In this document: in pieces, positions 47,412-60,270 of the stretch | How the letters are laid out: each line of letters begins with the position of its first letter | Position numbering within the stretch: position 1 is the stretch's first letter | Assembly: GCA_028023455.1 (NCBI GenBank) | Contig: JAQFVV010006695.1 | Span: 332,626-396,625 of the forward strand | Direction: 5' to 3' | Source of the DNA: Epiperipatus broadwayi | Taxonomy: Eukaryota > Onychophora > Udeonychophora > Euonychophora > Peripatidae | Length of the DNA: 64,000 nucleotides | Program-made: the position numbers and the translations under genes | Notes under the pieces: generated by a model | What the model was told of the DNA's origin: nothing | Seen by the model: only the letters and a program-made list of their open reading frames with translations | Databases searched by the model: none

Positions 47412-50400
47412 TAACTTGATACAATTATTCATGATTGGTCTCTGGAGCAATAATAAATTGATTTTTTGGATATGACTGTCTGAAAAAATGTCATTTAAAA
47501 GACACTTGATCAATCTTCTTCTTGTTTAGAAAATTCGTATTCAGATAGAACATGTAATTATGTAAATGTGGGCATTACCTTATCATAAATTGCTAAATAG
47601 AACATACATTTTTATAAATGTATCCATTTTATATATATATTTTACATTATCATAAATCTTTGCTTGACTATTGGATAGTAACACACACACACACATATAT
47701 ATTGTAACTATATTTTAGTGTAAAATATAAATATTGATAGAATTGATTTAAAAATTTCTCTGTCTTCTTCTTGGTGATTTGATTGGCTTGGTTTGCATTT
47801 TGAACAGACTATTTACTTGCATTCAAAATAACTTATTGATCAGAATAAGTAATATTTTGCCTTGCTTATTGCCTGTATTATTTTAATGTTTTTAAAATTG
47901 CTCTTTTCATCCACTGATTTGGGTCACATATGTTTAACCTGTAATAAATCTTCAGCACACATCAAGTTTAGTAAAATGTGATTAAAAATTATAATAATTC
48001 TTATTTATTTAAAATAATCTTAGAAATTATTTTCATTTAATTCAAAAGCCATTTATTTAACTAATTTTTAATCATTAGATAAAAATATAATAAATACACA
48101 TGTGCGTTTTAGTGAAAGAGAGCGTTCATAGTATTATTAAGAGATAAAATGGTGTAAGAATAACATGTAAGCAAAACACATATTTTAAAAATAATTGATA
48201 AGCTAACCAAGAATTCTTATATGAATTTAAATATAAAATGGTGATAGTTAATAACAGTATGAGTTGCTGAATTTAAAGGGTCTGTTTAAGTCTGCCAGCC
48301 ACTGAATCAAATCGCTAATAATTTGCTCAATATCTACATTTGAAATATGTCAGAACATTTAACTTTAAAAGTAGAATTAATAGCAGAAGGTCAGTATGTT
48401 TTGGAATACTTTATTGCATGCAAACTGGCAACATTAAATAAATATTTTAATTACAGATGTTTTTCGGACATGAAAACTTTACTTTAAAAAAAAAAGAAGA
48501 GATTTAAAATCAAATTTAAATAGTCATCTGAACGTATACTGCCAGTAATGTATTTACTATTTGATTTGTTTACTATTTGAATAATAATAACAGCCTTTAA
48601 ACAATTAACTAAAGCTACTTTCTGATTTCAATCGCCAATTTTGAATTATTAAATTATTTTGCTCTAATTATTATTCCTAGATTTAAATGTGGATAGATAA
48701 ATTAATATAGCCTGGATATCATAAACTTGTAACAATGCTAGATAAAATGTAGAATTTAATAACTTACGAAGAACATTTTCATTTAAACTCTACATGTCAT
48801 GCTTTTGGAATTATCTCATATTCATAGAGCCCACATAAAATTCATTAATTTGAAAGTACTCATAATAACTAGAACAAATGGATATAATCACATCTATGGA
48901 ATTCGGCTACAATTTATAATTATTACTTTGTATAATGTGTATTTATTGTTCAAGACATTTTATATTGATTTCACGGATAATATTTAATATTCCAAAAATG
49001 TTGTACACTTTTATTTATGTATTTGAGTAAGAATGAATTTTTTAATTTTATTGTTATATGAACTTATATGTGAGGTTCATGATTTATACCTTTATTATGT
49101 TTAAATTAAATTCATAGGATTGAATAAAATATATATTTGAGGGAATAGTGCTTGCGAAAAGCTTGAGAATTACTAATAAATTTATGGTGTGTGTCAACCT
49201 CTCATGAAGTCTCTTATGAGTCTTTCCAGGGTTCTGTTCTTATACTTGTGTCACCTGTACTACATTATTATGTTTATATTTTAAGCAGAATAAATCAGTA
49301 TATTAGTTGTCCTTATTATTGAAACACTTAGCATTTATGTATGAACCCCAAATCTGCTAAATTGCTGGTGTTTTCCTGAATTGTCAAAATAATGAGGATG
49401 ATGATTTTGCACTTTAAATATGAAGTAAATATTAATATTGCTTTACAATGTTAAATGGCATTAGTCTAACCTAGTGGTTAATCCGCAGATTAATTATTTC
49501 CCACTTTCTGTATTTTACACTCATTCCTGTACTGGTGGTTAATCCACGGAATTGTGTTATTATATTTGTTGCTTTATGGTGGTGTATAAACCCACAGGGC
49601 ATTCAGTGTTGTATCATTCCTATGTGTAGATGAATGCGTCCACAGGAATATGATTTCACTTCATAAATGTAAGTTTGGCAAAGTATTTTGTATTATTATG
49701 CTAAAATCATCTTCCATCTATAAGTATAAGTTCAGTCATAAAGTGTAGCAGGGCATCTTATCTAAATTATTCTCATAATGATTAACTGTTTGTTAATTAA
49801 TATTTTATCTGAACTGAAGTTTGAATTTTCACTTTGATTTAGCATTGCATTATAGCTAATTTCTGCAAATATAATATTATTTATTATATTATTATAGGTT
49901 TATAGTATAGGTTTATTAGTTCTGGAACTGACACATTAGGTATTTCATGATTTGATGTTGGAATTTTAGTATATTTTCCTCAAGGCAGAAATTAGATCAA
50001 ATTATAATAAAATTTATGATTAGGCTTTTATAAAACTGTGCCTATGATATATTTATTGAAGTAAACAAATGGAATGATATTTTATTTATTTATTTGTTTA
50101 TTTATGTATCTATTTATTATATTAAACATCATATATCAATTATTTGTTAATCATAAAATTGTAAATAAATATTAATTTATAATTAAATTTACTGTGCCGT
50201 TGCTATTTGTCATTCATAAAACCAGAAATCCTATATCTTGAATAGAGCATACACTGGAGTACATACTGTTGTCAGTATGACATAGAATCTTGGTAATATT
50301 CTGAGAAAACATTTGAATGCTTTTGTCCTTGGTAGTTTATTGATGTGTAGGGTACAATAAAATCCCATTTGCCTTTTCCATCACTTTAGCTTAGCGTTGT

Positions 50401-51255
50401 TGATTCTAGTACATGATACAAAATTAATTGATTTTATAAACTTATAAACAGATTTACCAAATAATGCTATGATTGAATTTATTTTTTAATGTTATAATTG
50501 TAATTTATCAAACATAACAAAAGTCTCACTGCTATTTTTTAAATTATAAATTTAAGTTTATAAGGAAAGAACCCAAGTTTCCCATGCTTATTATTATTGC
50601 AAAGTTCATACCTAGACTAGCATTTGTATCAAAATCATATATGTCATTCTAAAATTCATAATCTTTAATAGTTTCACAAATTATGTTATCTTGTCTATGG
50701 TCGCCATAAGGTCTCATGCAATGAAAAATCGCAGATTAAAATTTTGAATAATAATAAAATTACATACTTATAATTTCTCTAATGTACTTTCACTTACTGC
50801 TATGATGGGTCTTCGTGGTGTACCCTGGCCGCAACCAGATTAGATCATAACAATTTCATGTTCTATCATTAATTTTGTTTGTTGTGATGTGATCAGACTT
50901 TTCGGTTACCGTTTTTAGCGTTTAATATGGTAAGTTTGATTACTTATGTTCACCACATGTGCTCCAGATTTTGGTTACAATATATAACAATATTTTTTAA
51001 AAAACTTCTATTATATCTGCAAAAAGCATATTAATTTGAATTTTTTTTAAAGTTTTTTCATTAATAAATATTAACAATAACAGTTCTTCTATTTAGTTCT
51101 TAATTAGACATACATAGACTATATAGTTAGAACCTTATGAAAAAGCAATAATGATTATGATTTAAATATAGTTTATATATCTATTCAAAATACTAATTAG
51201 ATTCAATATATAATAATTCTCAAATATGGAAACATGACAATTTAAAGATAACTTT
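47412..51255. other. Non-coding AT-rich stretch
   Basis: (CA)n(TA)n microsatellite at 47681-47702. Near 49470-49600 a weak motif GTGGTTAATCC.C.G occurs twice. (TTTA)n-like run near 50080-50120. No supported gene. Confidence 0.5.
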
Positions 51256-51382
51256 TATATATTTTGTCAGTAATATAATTTTCTACTTCTTCTTTTCCTA
51301 TGTATTGATTTCTATTCTAACATATACCATTTGCACCTTTTTAAATGCTTTATCAGTATTTTTATTTATATCAAACTTAACA

Positions 51383-51410
51383 GTTTCAACTGTCCTGCAG
51401 TCATCATCAG
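51383..51410 (-). ncRNA. Hammerhead-like core, family C left arm
   Basis: Minus strand: CTGATGA-T-GACTG-CAGGA-CAGTT-GAAAC; five pairs including one G-U. The extra T after CTGATGA is not in a standard hammerhead. Confidence 0.28.
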
Positions 51411-51477
51411 AGCTACAATATTCAAATATATAATCATACAATTAATACAGTTATACACATATTGATATACATAATTA

Positions 51478-52820
51478 GGTGCTAGTATTATAGCCAAAGA
51501 TACCGTTCGATGGCGCCGTTTTCACACTAAAACTAAAATATGAACATTCCCAGGCCATTGATTTTAATCATTTTGATGTGTTTTTTGTAATGCAAAAATA
51601 AAAACAAAGCAAAATCGTCTTTTTTAAATATTATTTTTTATTAACATATACAAATTAAATGATAACAATAAATGTAAAATAAAATCAATAAATTACAATT
51701 TGATTCGTGTTTTTTATTTTGCTTTATTAGGAAAATCAATTTTCTATCGGATATTTTTTTAGTGGGGTTACGGCTTTTTTTGTTGTTGTTGTTGTTTAAA
51801 AACTCTTAATCATAATAAAAAGTAAAATTTCTTAGTCTTCCTTTTAAATTTTATTTTTTACAGAGTAACAGATATTATTGTGTTACCGCTATTTTTTACT
51901 TTTTTAGTCTTCTTTGTACATTTTAATTTTTTATAGACAAACAGATATTACGGCTATTTTTTACTTCAAATAGAATGACAACAAAAAGTAAAAGTTGTTA
52001 GGGTTAGGTTTAGGGTTAGATTTAGAGTTCGTGTTCTGTTGTTTGTAATGCTAAAATAAAAAATATCTAAATCGTACTTTTTGTAAATATTTTTTTTTAT
52101 TAACATATATAAAATAAATGATAACAATAAACGTAAAATATATTCAACAAAGTATAACAGTAGTCGGAGAAAAGAAAGAAAGAAAAAGTTTTTTAAACAA
52201 CAATAAAATGTCTTCTTTACTTATTAACCATATTTATAATATATGCTTAATATGAAATTTAAAAAAAGAGTGTAGAATTGTACTTTTCTTACTGGATATT
52301 TTTGTGTTACCACTATTTTTTACTTCAAAAATAAACACACGGTAGAATATTGTTTGTCTCGTGGAATGTTACGAACAGTACGTTACTTGACGCGTTACCT
52401 AATTCCAACTCACTTTACACATATATCTTGTCAACATTTTCCCACTTAAAACTTCAGTACAGTATCTTGTAAAAAGTCTGATAATTATTACTTTAGAAAA
52501 TCTGAACATTTCAATACTTTAAAATAAAAAAAAATTCAATCAAAGCAACATTTCCATCCAATTCAAATACTCACACCCTCTTACCAAGCTGTAACAATGG
52601 TATAAACCTTGCGAGATTCACCAAATTTATTTGCTGCGATGCGACATACATGCGGTACTGCAACGCGACATAGCGGCCTGCAATCTGTAGCACAACAAAA
52701 AAGTTGTATTATAGAAAATGCGGGTTTGAATGTGTCGGCCACGGAAACGGCATTTTTATGTGTTTTAGCATGAAAACGGCGCCATCGAGCGGCGTCTTTG
52801 ACTATAAGACTACAACCCAT
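51478..52820. mobile_element. 1.34-kb TIR element nested in family C (family T, copy 2)
   Basis: Left end GGTGCTAGTATTATAGCCAA then AGATACCGTTCGATGGCGCC; the complement of the right end reads GGGTTGTAGTCTTATAGTCA then AAGACGCCGCTCGATGGCGCC, so the inverted ends are about 47 bp with a few mismatches. AATTA flanks it (51473-51477 and 52821-52825). The interrupted arm is continuous once the element is removed, which fixes both edges. A segment near 51565-51690 is repeated near 52045-52150 (TTGTAATGC.AAAATAAAAA.. and TTATTAACATATA..AAATGATAACAATAAA). It shares an internal segment with the element at 29246-30491. No transposase; the 83-codon open frame at 52581-52832 (minus) runs into the TIR and shows no domain. 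Confidence 0.82.
51996..52022 (+). repeat. Interstitial telomere-like stretch (TTAGGG-like)
   Basis: GTTAGGGTTAGGTTTAGGGT then TAGATTTAGAG. Lies in the segment shared with 29984-30018, so it is a part of the family T transposon. Confidence 0.78.
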
Positions 52821-53590
52821 AATTAAATACACAATATAAACAAAAATAATTATACATTTTAATATGACCTTTATAAATAATCATTTCCCATTTTATTACT
52901 TTATCTTTTAAATAATTTTATCAATATTTTATATTAATTTATTTTATATCACTTTATTTTATTTTTTAAAATATTATTTAATATAATAATTATAACTTTA
53001 ACGTTTATTTTACTATTTAATACATATTATTATCATTTTTCTTATATTATAAAATCAACTTCTAATCTTGTCTTATTTTTATTAAATATTTCTATCAATT
53101 AACTTTACTCACATTATAAATTATTTTTTATTAAAAAAAATTACCTACGTCTTGTTAAATTTTGAATTTTTTTGTCAGTTGGGTTTTGGAAATAGAATTA
53201 ACAATTAGGTAGGTAATTTTTTGTAATAAAAAAAAAAAAAATAATAATTTGTAAAAAAAATAATTTGTAATGTGAGTAAAGTTAATTGATAGAAATATTT
53301 AATAAAAATAAGACAAGATTAGAAGTTGATTTTATAATATAAGAAAAATGATAATAATATGTATTAAATAGTAAAATAAATGTTAAAGTTATAATTATTA
53401 TATTGAATAATATTTTAATAAATAAAATAAAGTGATATAAAATAAATTAATATAAAATATTGACAAAATTATTTATAAAGGTCATATTAAAATGTATAAT
53501 TATTTTTGTTTATATTGTGTATTTAATTATGTATATCAATATGTGGATAAGTGTAATAATTGTATGATTATATATTTGAATGTTGTAGCT

Positions 53591-53618
53591 CTGATGATGA
53601 CTGCAGGATAGTCGAAAC
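53591..53618 (+). ncRNA. Hammerhead-like core, family C right arm
   Basis: CTGATGA-T-GACTG-CAGGA-TAGTC-GAAAC; the stem is kept with one G-U pair at a different position from the left-arm copy. Flanking stems are not obvious. Confidence 0.28.
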
Positions 53619-53697
53619 TGTTAGTTTGATATAAATAAAAGTATTGATAAAATGTTTAAAAAGGTGTAAATGGTATGATATATATTTTGTCAGTGAT

Positions 53698-54558
53698 ACA
53701 AATTTAAATTGAGATGAATTGACAATTTACATACTTCCCCTACTTTCTTTACATAGTTTGCATTGTGTGAAACCAATTGTCTCCATTTGGAAAGTCAGAC
53801 TTTATATTATGGTGAACTACTAATTAAGAAAGATAACAAAATATTAAATTAATCAACAAAATTATAAATGTTCACTTCAATAGCATTATGAGAATAATAA
53901 AATTTATAAAATGGGAGTCTCCTAAATTATATTCATTAAAAGGACTCGATGATGACAACAACCATTAAAAATGTTGGGTGCCAGATATTTTCTCTACAGG
54001 GTGATAGAATGATCTCTGATTAGAAATCAAAACAAATCATCCACAAAATAATAATAAACAAATTTGATGAAATTATAAGAAATTTACCTTGCTTCAAATA
54101 ATACTCATCATAAATAAAATTCTTGGTTTCAAAATAACTACATGTCATCTTTGTTTTAATTTATCTAAAAGAAGCATATAATCTATTGAAGTTGTTTAGA
54201 TATTTTTATCTGTATTCGCAAGAAATTGTAATTATTGTGATAGCCTTTCTGACACTAAGCAACGAGGTTGAGGAGTATGCAAATGACTTGTAGCATCAAT
54301 GTCTGATCTATGATTTATTTTAATAAAAATATATCATCACTGCTTGATGATTGGCAAATAGTGGATCTTTTACTACATAGTTAACATAAATCAAGTTATC
54401 TACTCATGAAATTCAGTTTTCTATTTATAATTGAAAGTCTCGAAATGAAACTTAAATAAATCTGACTCTTGTCAATATACTGAATATTTTGAAAGGAAGT
54501 TTTCTATTGGTCTTATAAAAAAACAATTATTAAAAGATATCAAGAATAACAAAATCAC
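53698..54558. other. Non-coding AT-rich stretch
   Basis: No supported gene or repeat. Confidence 0.5.
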
Positions 54559-54561
54559 TTG

Positions 54562-55085
54562 AACCACTAAACAGCACATGATCACCATTTCTTATGCTTG
54601 CTCTTAACTATTATTAAAACAGGCAAAACTCTCCATGCAGTAATGCCAGTCAGTGTAAGCCAGAATAATCAATGGATGCCAGAAGTCTTGTGCATAAAAT
54701 CCCTATGTAGTGCCTACTCATCCAATATCCTCAAGACTAGTTTATGGCTTGTGGCTTTCATCAGTGAGAAACCTTAGATCTGGGAGCACTCATATGAAAG
54801 ACACCAAAATGTATGGTGACTGAACTGAATTCAGACCTATATGAGTATATAAGCTAATAAGCTTGGATTGACAATATTATTGTGTTTTGAATTTTGGACT
54901 CATAGTTTTGTAGTTAAGTAGAGATAAAATGTGGCTGCTGGAGGGTTGCATTAGATCCTAAGAAACTAGTCTGCGGATTTTGGATGAGTGGGCATTAGAT
55001 AGGGATTTTATGCACAAGCCTTCTGGCATCCATTGATTACTCTGGCTTGCACTGAGTGGCACTACTGTATGGAGAATTTTGCCTG
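54562..55085. mobile_element. Family A element, inverted partial pair
   Basis: A minus-strand partial copy (54562-54785) is followed by a plus-strand copy (about 54793-55085) with GTATGGTGACTGAACTG, AGCTTGGATTGA, TTTTATGCACAAGCCTTCTG and TGGCTTGCACTGAGTGGCAC blocks. In the plus copy the segment with the CTGATGA motif is deleted (jump after GATCCTAAGAAACTAGTCTG). In the minus copy the motif at 54740-54764 has decayed (TAAAC for GAAAC). No clear target duplication. Confidence 0.68.
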
Positions 55086-55091
55086 TTTTAA

Positions 55092-56435
55092 AATCAATTT
55101 AAGTTGAAACAAAATCAGCAATGTTCTTTATATTTAATAAATTTATCAAAGATCTTGGAAATCGTTGACAAACTTTAAAAATCTGTTGGTGATACAAATT
55201 AATGACTATTAGAGAGAAATCATGGGAAAATGAAACCTTATGGGATATTTAGATTTGGTAGGTGTCATTATCAACGAAATTGCCAATTTTATATATTATA
55301 TGTCTAAACTTAAATCTGATAGAAGCAAGAAGAAAATTATTAAAACATAACTAGTTTTTTTTTCATAAATTCGTATAGTCCATACCTTTATAGGTATTGA
55401 TGAAAATGCTTTTGATTGTTTTAAATCAATAAAGGCTCTAGAAGTGCTTGTAGAGTTTTTAAAAAACTCAGGATTCGAGGCCAAAGCATGGTTAGCAAAA
55501 CTAATCATTAATTTTATTCATATAAAATCTAATGAATGTAACAGTGATTCAAGAAATTGTCATTATCATGCTTTTCCTACAAGCCCTTTGAAAAGGTAAT
55601 TTTAATCTTCATAAATGCAGGCTAGTTCTATTTTTAACTATACACATTGAAAAGAGCTGCAAATAAATTATAGATTGTTACTTTTATTGATCTAAGTTTA
55701 ATTTATGGCTTCGAAGATGTACAAAAAATTAAAGAAACTGTCCAAAAGGGCCAATGTAGAAGTTCCATAAAAAGGCAAAAAAATTTTAGAAAACAAATTA
55801 TATTCAAAATTTGAAACAAGTAGCCAACAAAAATAAGGTGCAGTTAATATATACTATGCAAATAATGTTACTAAGGATTGAATTGAAATCATAAGCCTGG
55901 AAAGTGTTCACAAAAGATATTAAATGATCGAAATAATTAGGTTAATAATGAGATTTATCACTGATAGTTGCAGGATCCCAAAGTAAAAATTATCAAAATT
56001 CTGAAGAGAATAAAACTTAAAACAAAATTGCTTGAGATAATTAAAAAGAGTTACTCTAAAACTAAAATGGATATGTTTTTTCAGTTTAATTATAAATGAA
56101 AATTTGGAATAGGACCCCACCCCCACCCAGTTGAATATCTTTCCCATAATGTTCTAAGTCTTATAGTATTATGTTTATATTGAGCAAGCCAATAAAAACT
56201 TGTCTGCTGCTTACATTGTTAAGTGAACTATTAAAATGACATATTCAAAAAGAAAATCCAATTTGCATGGATATATTCAACCTCTATTTTTGAAATGTTA
56301 ATCATATAGATTAAAATTCAAGATAGGAATGGAACAAAGAATTAGGGAACAAAACTGACAACCGTGTAATTTAGATTTGTTCAGAAAACCATCAACCAGT
56401 ACAATTTTAAAAAAAAAAACAGATGCAAAAATGAT
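55092..56435. other. Non-coding stretch, possible RT debris
   Basis: Near 55677-55710 a frame reads LLLLIDLSLIYGFEDV, faintly like the first Asp motif of an RT (F.D..kAyD.v). The support is too weak to call. The open frames at 55296-55508 and 55920-56147 (minus) show no domain. Confidence 0.35.
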
Positions 56436-56439
56436 ACCA

Positions 56440-56660
56440 AGGAAATGGGAAAGATTATTTTAAATATTATAGCCTTGAAAGAGACTCATCAAGAGTGTTA
56501 CATCAAAGGATTAAATAGAAAAGATAGAATTTACATGATGGCAGGGTCAGTAATAACAATGGTCAAGTTAGCTGCTTACAGTTCAGATAGTTTTGATGTA
56601 AAAAATGCCATCCATCAAAGATCACCATTGAATTCCCAGATGTTTATGATTATTTAAGAA
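56440..56660 (+). pseudogene. RT fragment of an RTE/BovB-like LINE
   Basis: The open stretch 56445-56657 includes ITMVKLAAYSSDSFDVKNAI and HQRSPLNSQMFMII, which corresponds to the RT segment ..v.v..g.s..F.VkvGvHQGS.LSP.LF.iv. The catalytic-side Gly after Gln is replaced by Arg. No YADD box follows in frame. It is a short relic, perhaps of a second LINE family, just upstream of the fragment at 57060. Confidence 0.5.
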
Positions 56661-57059
56661 TGTGCAAATCTATCATGTAAAATTATATACACCAGTGATC
56701 CTTGTACTAATAGTAGAATAGAGCAGAACTAAAAATACGGCGATGAAAGGCTTAAAGAGTAAATTGAGGTAGTGATGAGAGATGAGTGTTATTGAAATTT
56801 GGTAAATGATTTTAATATCCATGAGTCAGTATTCTTCAAATTTATAGCAAATGAATTCATAAAAGATGTGACAAATTATTAGCACACTTGCTAATAATTG
56901 CTACTGTGCTAACAGTTCATAAAAATTGTAAGTAGAAGTACAGATTTGCATAATGTGATAAGGATTTAGATACTAACTTATATTTGAGTATAGAAAGTAA
57001 AATAGATTCAACAATGACTAGAAGGGTGAGTGGACCCTAATTTTTTATAGCTGTGATTA

Positions 57060-57730
57060 TAGGTTAATAAAGAGAAACAATACAAAAACTTTGGAAGATA
57101 TTCAGAAGGATAGAGGAATTATTAGTATTTGTTTCATTGATTTTGAAAAGGCTCTTAGCAGTTTTACTGCACAGACTAATAGGGGAAGAGGGAGAGATTT
57201 ATAAGAGATACCCTTTGTTAACAAATGTGCATGTAAATTAGAATATATTTGTAAGATTAAATGTCTTTCAGAAACAGATATAAAATTAAATATGTTTTTT
57301 GGCTGTGGTTGTTTAATATTTCTTTAAACAACTATCTATAAAAATGTTGATTTTATATAATTAGCATTAAAAGAAGATTCATTATATCAAATCAGCAGTA
57401 TTTGCAAGCAATGAGAATAAAATTAATAGATGCTAAGCAGAATTACTGGATTTGTTGTAATTATGGGCTAATTAAAAGCAAATACAATCAAAACTAAAGC
57501 AATGAAAGTTTCTGGAGAAAATAAAAGTTTTAAGTGTGATAATAGGAAATAAAATTATAAAACATATTACTGCTTTTAAATATTTGGGAAATTGATTAAT
57601 TGATCGTGGAAGGGGTGATAATAAAATTGAAGTGAGAATAGAAATGGTTAATAAAGCTAGGAAGTTATTTTGTAATAAGTTGAAGCTGGAATTAACAAAA
57701 AAGACTTCATAAAGCAGAACCTTAGATAAT
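57060..57730 (+). pseudogene. LINE relic, RT palm to thumb
   Basis: Pieces on the plus strand: TLEDIQKDRGIISICFIDFE then KALSSF (57090-57165, first Asp motif), TKAMKVSGENKSFK near 57500-57535 (T K . M . . S ...), the Y-L-G segment as FGKLINRGRGDNKIEVRIEM (57580-57645) and NKARKLFCNKLKLELTKKTS (57648-57710). This order fits the LINE families at 43.2, 58-60 and 62.4-64 kb. Many stops; it ends about 150 bases before the oppositely oriented copy. Confidence 0.6.
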
Positions 57731-57884
57731 TAAAGAATAGAAAGAAGAATATGAAAATTGAAAGATCTAAGGATAGTTTTAGAAAAATGAAAAAGTTATT
57801 GTAATGATTAAGAAAAAAAAAGATTATTTTTTGAGAAAATTAATAAGAGTACATACCATTATCATTTTCAATTATTATTGATCC

Positions 57885-60270
57885 ATTGACTGATGAAGAT
57901 TTTTGCTTTTTTTGACTCATTCACATCATACTGATACGCTTTCTTATTTTATCTATCCATTCCATCTGTGATCTAGATTTTTGCAATCTCTAGATGCTGT
58001 TTAAGACTTCAACTATTCATCTATTGTCTTATTTTCTAGCAATATGTCCACCCCAGCTCTAATTCAGTCTCTTATTTTTTTTATTAATGTCATTGATACA
58101 TGTTTGTTCTCTCATTTAAGTATTTGCTGTCAGTCTCTTATTAATTTCAATATACATCTCTCTATACTTTATTGACTGGTCTGAAGGCTTTGAATTACTC
58201 TTCTAGAATGTATCCAAGTCTCAGATCATAGATTAGAACTGATAAAATATATTTATTAAAAATTTTCCTTTTCAAACATATAGACATATTGCCTTTCAAT
58301 ATTTTTCTCAAAAACAGTCCATCTAAGTTTAATTTTATGATTAGTCTCATTCATTGTGTTTTTATGTATATTAATAATGTTAGCAAGTTTTTTGTAGTTG
58401 TTAATTTATTCCAATTCATTATTATTATTGTTTTTTTTTTTTTTGAGAAAAAACATCATTTTAATCTTTTTACTATTTATCTTTAGTCCTATTTTTTTTT
58501 TTTATCTTTTTGCAATGTTTCTTGAATGAAGCTCTGAAACATTATTTATAAAAACAATCACATCATCTGCAAAATCTACATGACTTAAATAATTTTTATG
58601 TATTTTTATTGCCTTAGTTTCCATTTTAATTCACAAAATACTTATTGTAAAATTACTATAAAAAAATTTTGGGAATATAAAATCATTCTATCATACATTC
58701 TTATCAGTGTTAATCTTAGTATTACATTGTAATCTAATCATTGCTTTTGAATTTTGATCAATATTTTCCAGTAGATGACAATATTGTAACTATATCTTGA
58801 TGGTCCAAACTTTAATCACTCTGGAAGTGTTTATAGAATCGAATGGCTTTTCATAATCTGGAAATCCAAAAAATGATGGAAGATCATATTCATTGGCCCT
58901 TTTATAATTTTTTTCACTACTATACTTTTAAAACTAGTTTATTTTTTTAGTTGATTTGAATCAAGAGTTTACTGTTAATTAGTATTTTTTTTTAAAGATT
59001 TTGTGTAGATCTGATGGACGACCAATAAGTAAGTCAGTAATTGCTAATATTTTTTATTACTTTTCTTAAATATCAATATTATTATTGCATTCTTCCAATT
59101 ATCTGATACATCTTTATCATTTAAACATTTAATATATAGTTTCCAACAATTTTTCTATTTTTTTCACTTTATCCTTTTAAGATATCAATAATAATTCTGT
59201 GATTTTCCAGAACTTTTTTTTTCTTGATAGATTTAATTACATGTCTCATTGATTCAGAAAATGTAGTAATTATTATGGTTAATTTGATTTTGTTTTAATA
59301 CTGTACAATTTTATTAATAATTTCATCTTTTCGTCTTATTGCTGAAATAACTTTTCTTCAAAAACCAAGATAATTGTTTTAAAGTTTTGAGACTTTTACT
59401 CTCTTCTGTAATTTTTGTTCACAATCTTTTATATCATTATTAGTTTTTTTTTTTTTTTTTCATACATTTTACAGAAGTCCATATATTTATTTATTTTCAG
59501 TGGATCATTTTTAAATATTTTGATACATCTTCTTCATATATTGCCTTGATTCAGTTGAAAATTCACTAGTATTTACTACTCTTTTGTACCTGCTTTCTTT
59601 GCTGTAGTTTTTAGTAGAATATCAATTGCCTTTTCATTGATGAGTTTTAATTAAGATTGAACCATAATCAAAATCTTTCAATACATTAATATGATTAGCA
59701 ACTTCTAATTTAAATATATTGAAATGGTTTTGAAGGTTATTATTTAAAATAGTTTTTAAATAATCAATGATAACTCCCTGTGCGGAATGTATATTCTTGA
59801 AAAACGTATTTTCTGTTAGTCACATTTATTTGGATGTTTCTGTGTTCATTTCCATTTAGTATTTTTCTCTCAAAGAATTCCTAATATACCTTTCTTTTTT
59901 TTTTTAAATTTTTTTTTATAAATTTCTGTCCTCTCGTTTCTGCAAACAAAACCAACTTTACATTCAACATTCATCTTTTATTCATTTTTTAATTCCCAGC
60001 ATTCAAATCTCCCATGACAATTTTAAAAAAATTGTTTGATATAATCAAATTCATTTTCTGCTTTTTTATAACAATTCTCTACTTTATTATAATGGGAACT
60101 TTTGGGACATAAACCTGAATTATCTGCATTTGATATCTTCATTAAGTTGAATAACTAATTTTGCCAGTCTATCTGATATACCATCAAACTCCACAATATT
60201 GTTTTTCCACTTCTTAATTTATAATGAATTCCACTATAGTTGTGCTTCCAATTATGCTTTTATTATATAA
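57885..60270 (-). pseudogene. Near full-length LINE relic (APE endonuclease to C terminus)
   Basis: Read on the minus strand from 60270. N-terminal endonuclease: HNYSGIHYKLRSG and YQIDWQN near 60250-60160, and IVMGDLNAGN near 60030-60000 (the GDFNA motif of AP-endonuclease-type LINEs). RT: NISNYWPTYW near 59050-59020 (NYRPI block), GFPDYEKPFDSI near 58875-58840 (first Asp motif), SHVDFADDVIVF near 58585-58550 (FADD box, intact). C terminus: the segments equivalent to YGSETW (near 58235-58215) and GHIA.R.DNR..EVL (near 58060-58000). Stops and frame breaks throughout. About 2.4 kb, close to the full coding length of a small APE-type LINE. Confidence 0.68.

Larger units (their letters stand above)
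51272..53678. mobile_element. Family C foldback with 16-bp TSD, split by a TIR element
   Basis: TATATATTTTGTCAGT flanks it at 51256-51271 and 53679-53694. The left arm is 51318-51477 plus 52826-53153, the right arm 53207-53678; they are near-perfect complements, for example TTACCTAC (53145-53152) against GTAGGTAA at the centre. The left arm is interrupted by the family T element at 51478-52820. Without it the foldback is about 1.06 kb. Each arm carries the motif CTGATGATGACTGCAGGA..GAAAC (51383-51410 minus, 53591-53618 plus) followed by AGTTTGATATAAATAAA. No coding region. Confidence 0.85.

Noticed and set aside
55677-55710. Reverse-transcriptase first Asp motif
   Set aside because: A single weak motif (LLLLIDLSLIYGF) with no neighbouring RT motifs in frame.
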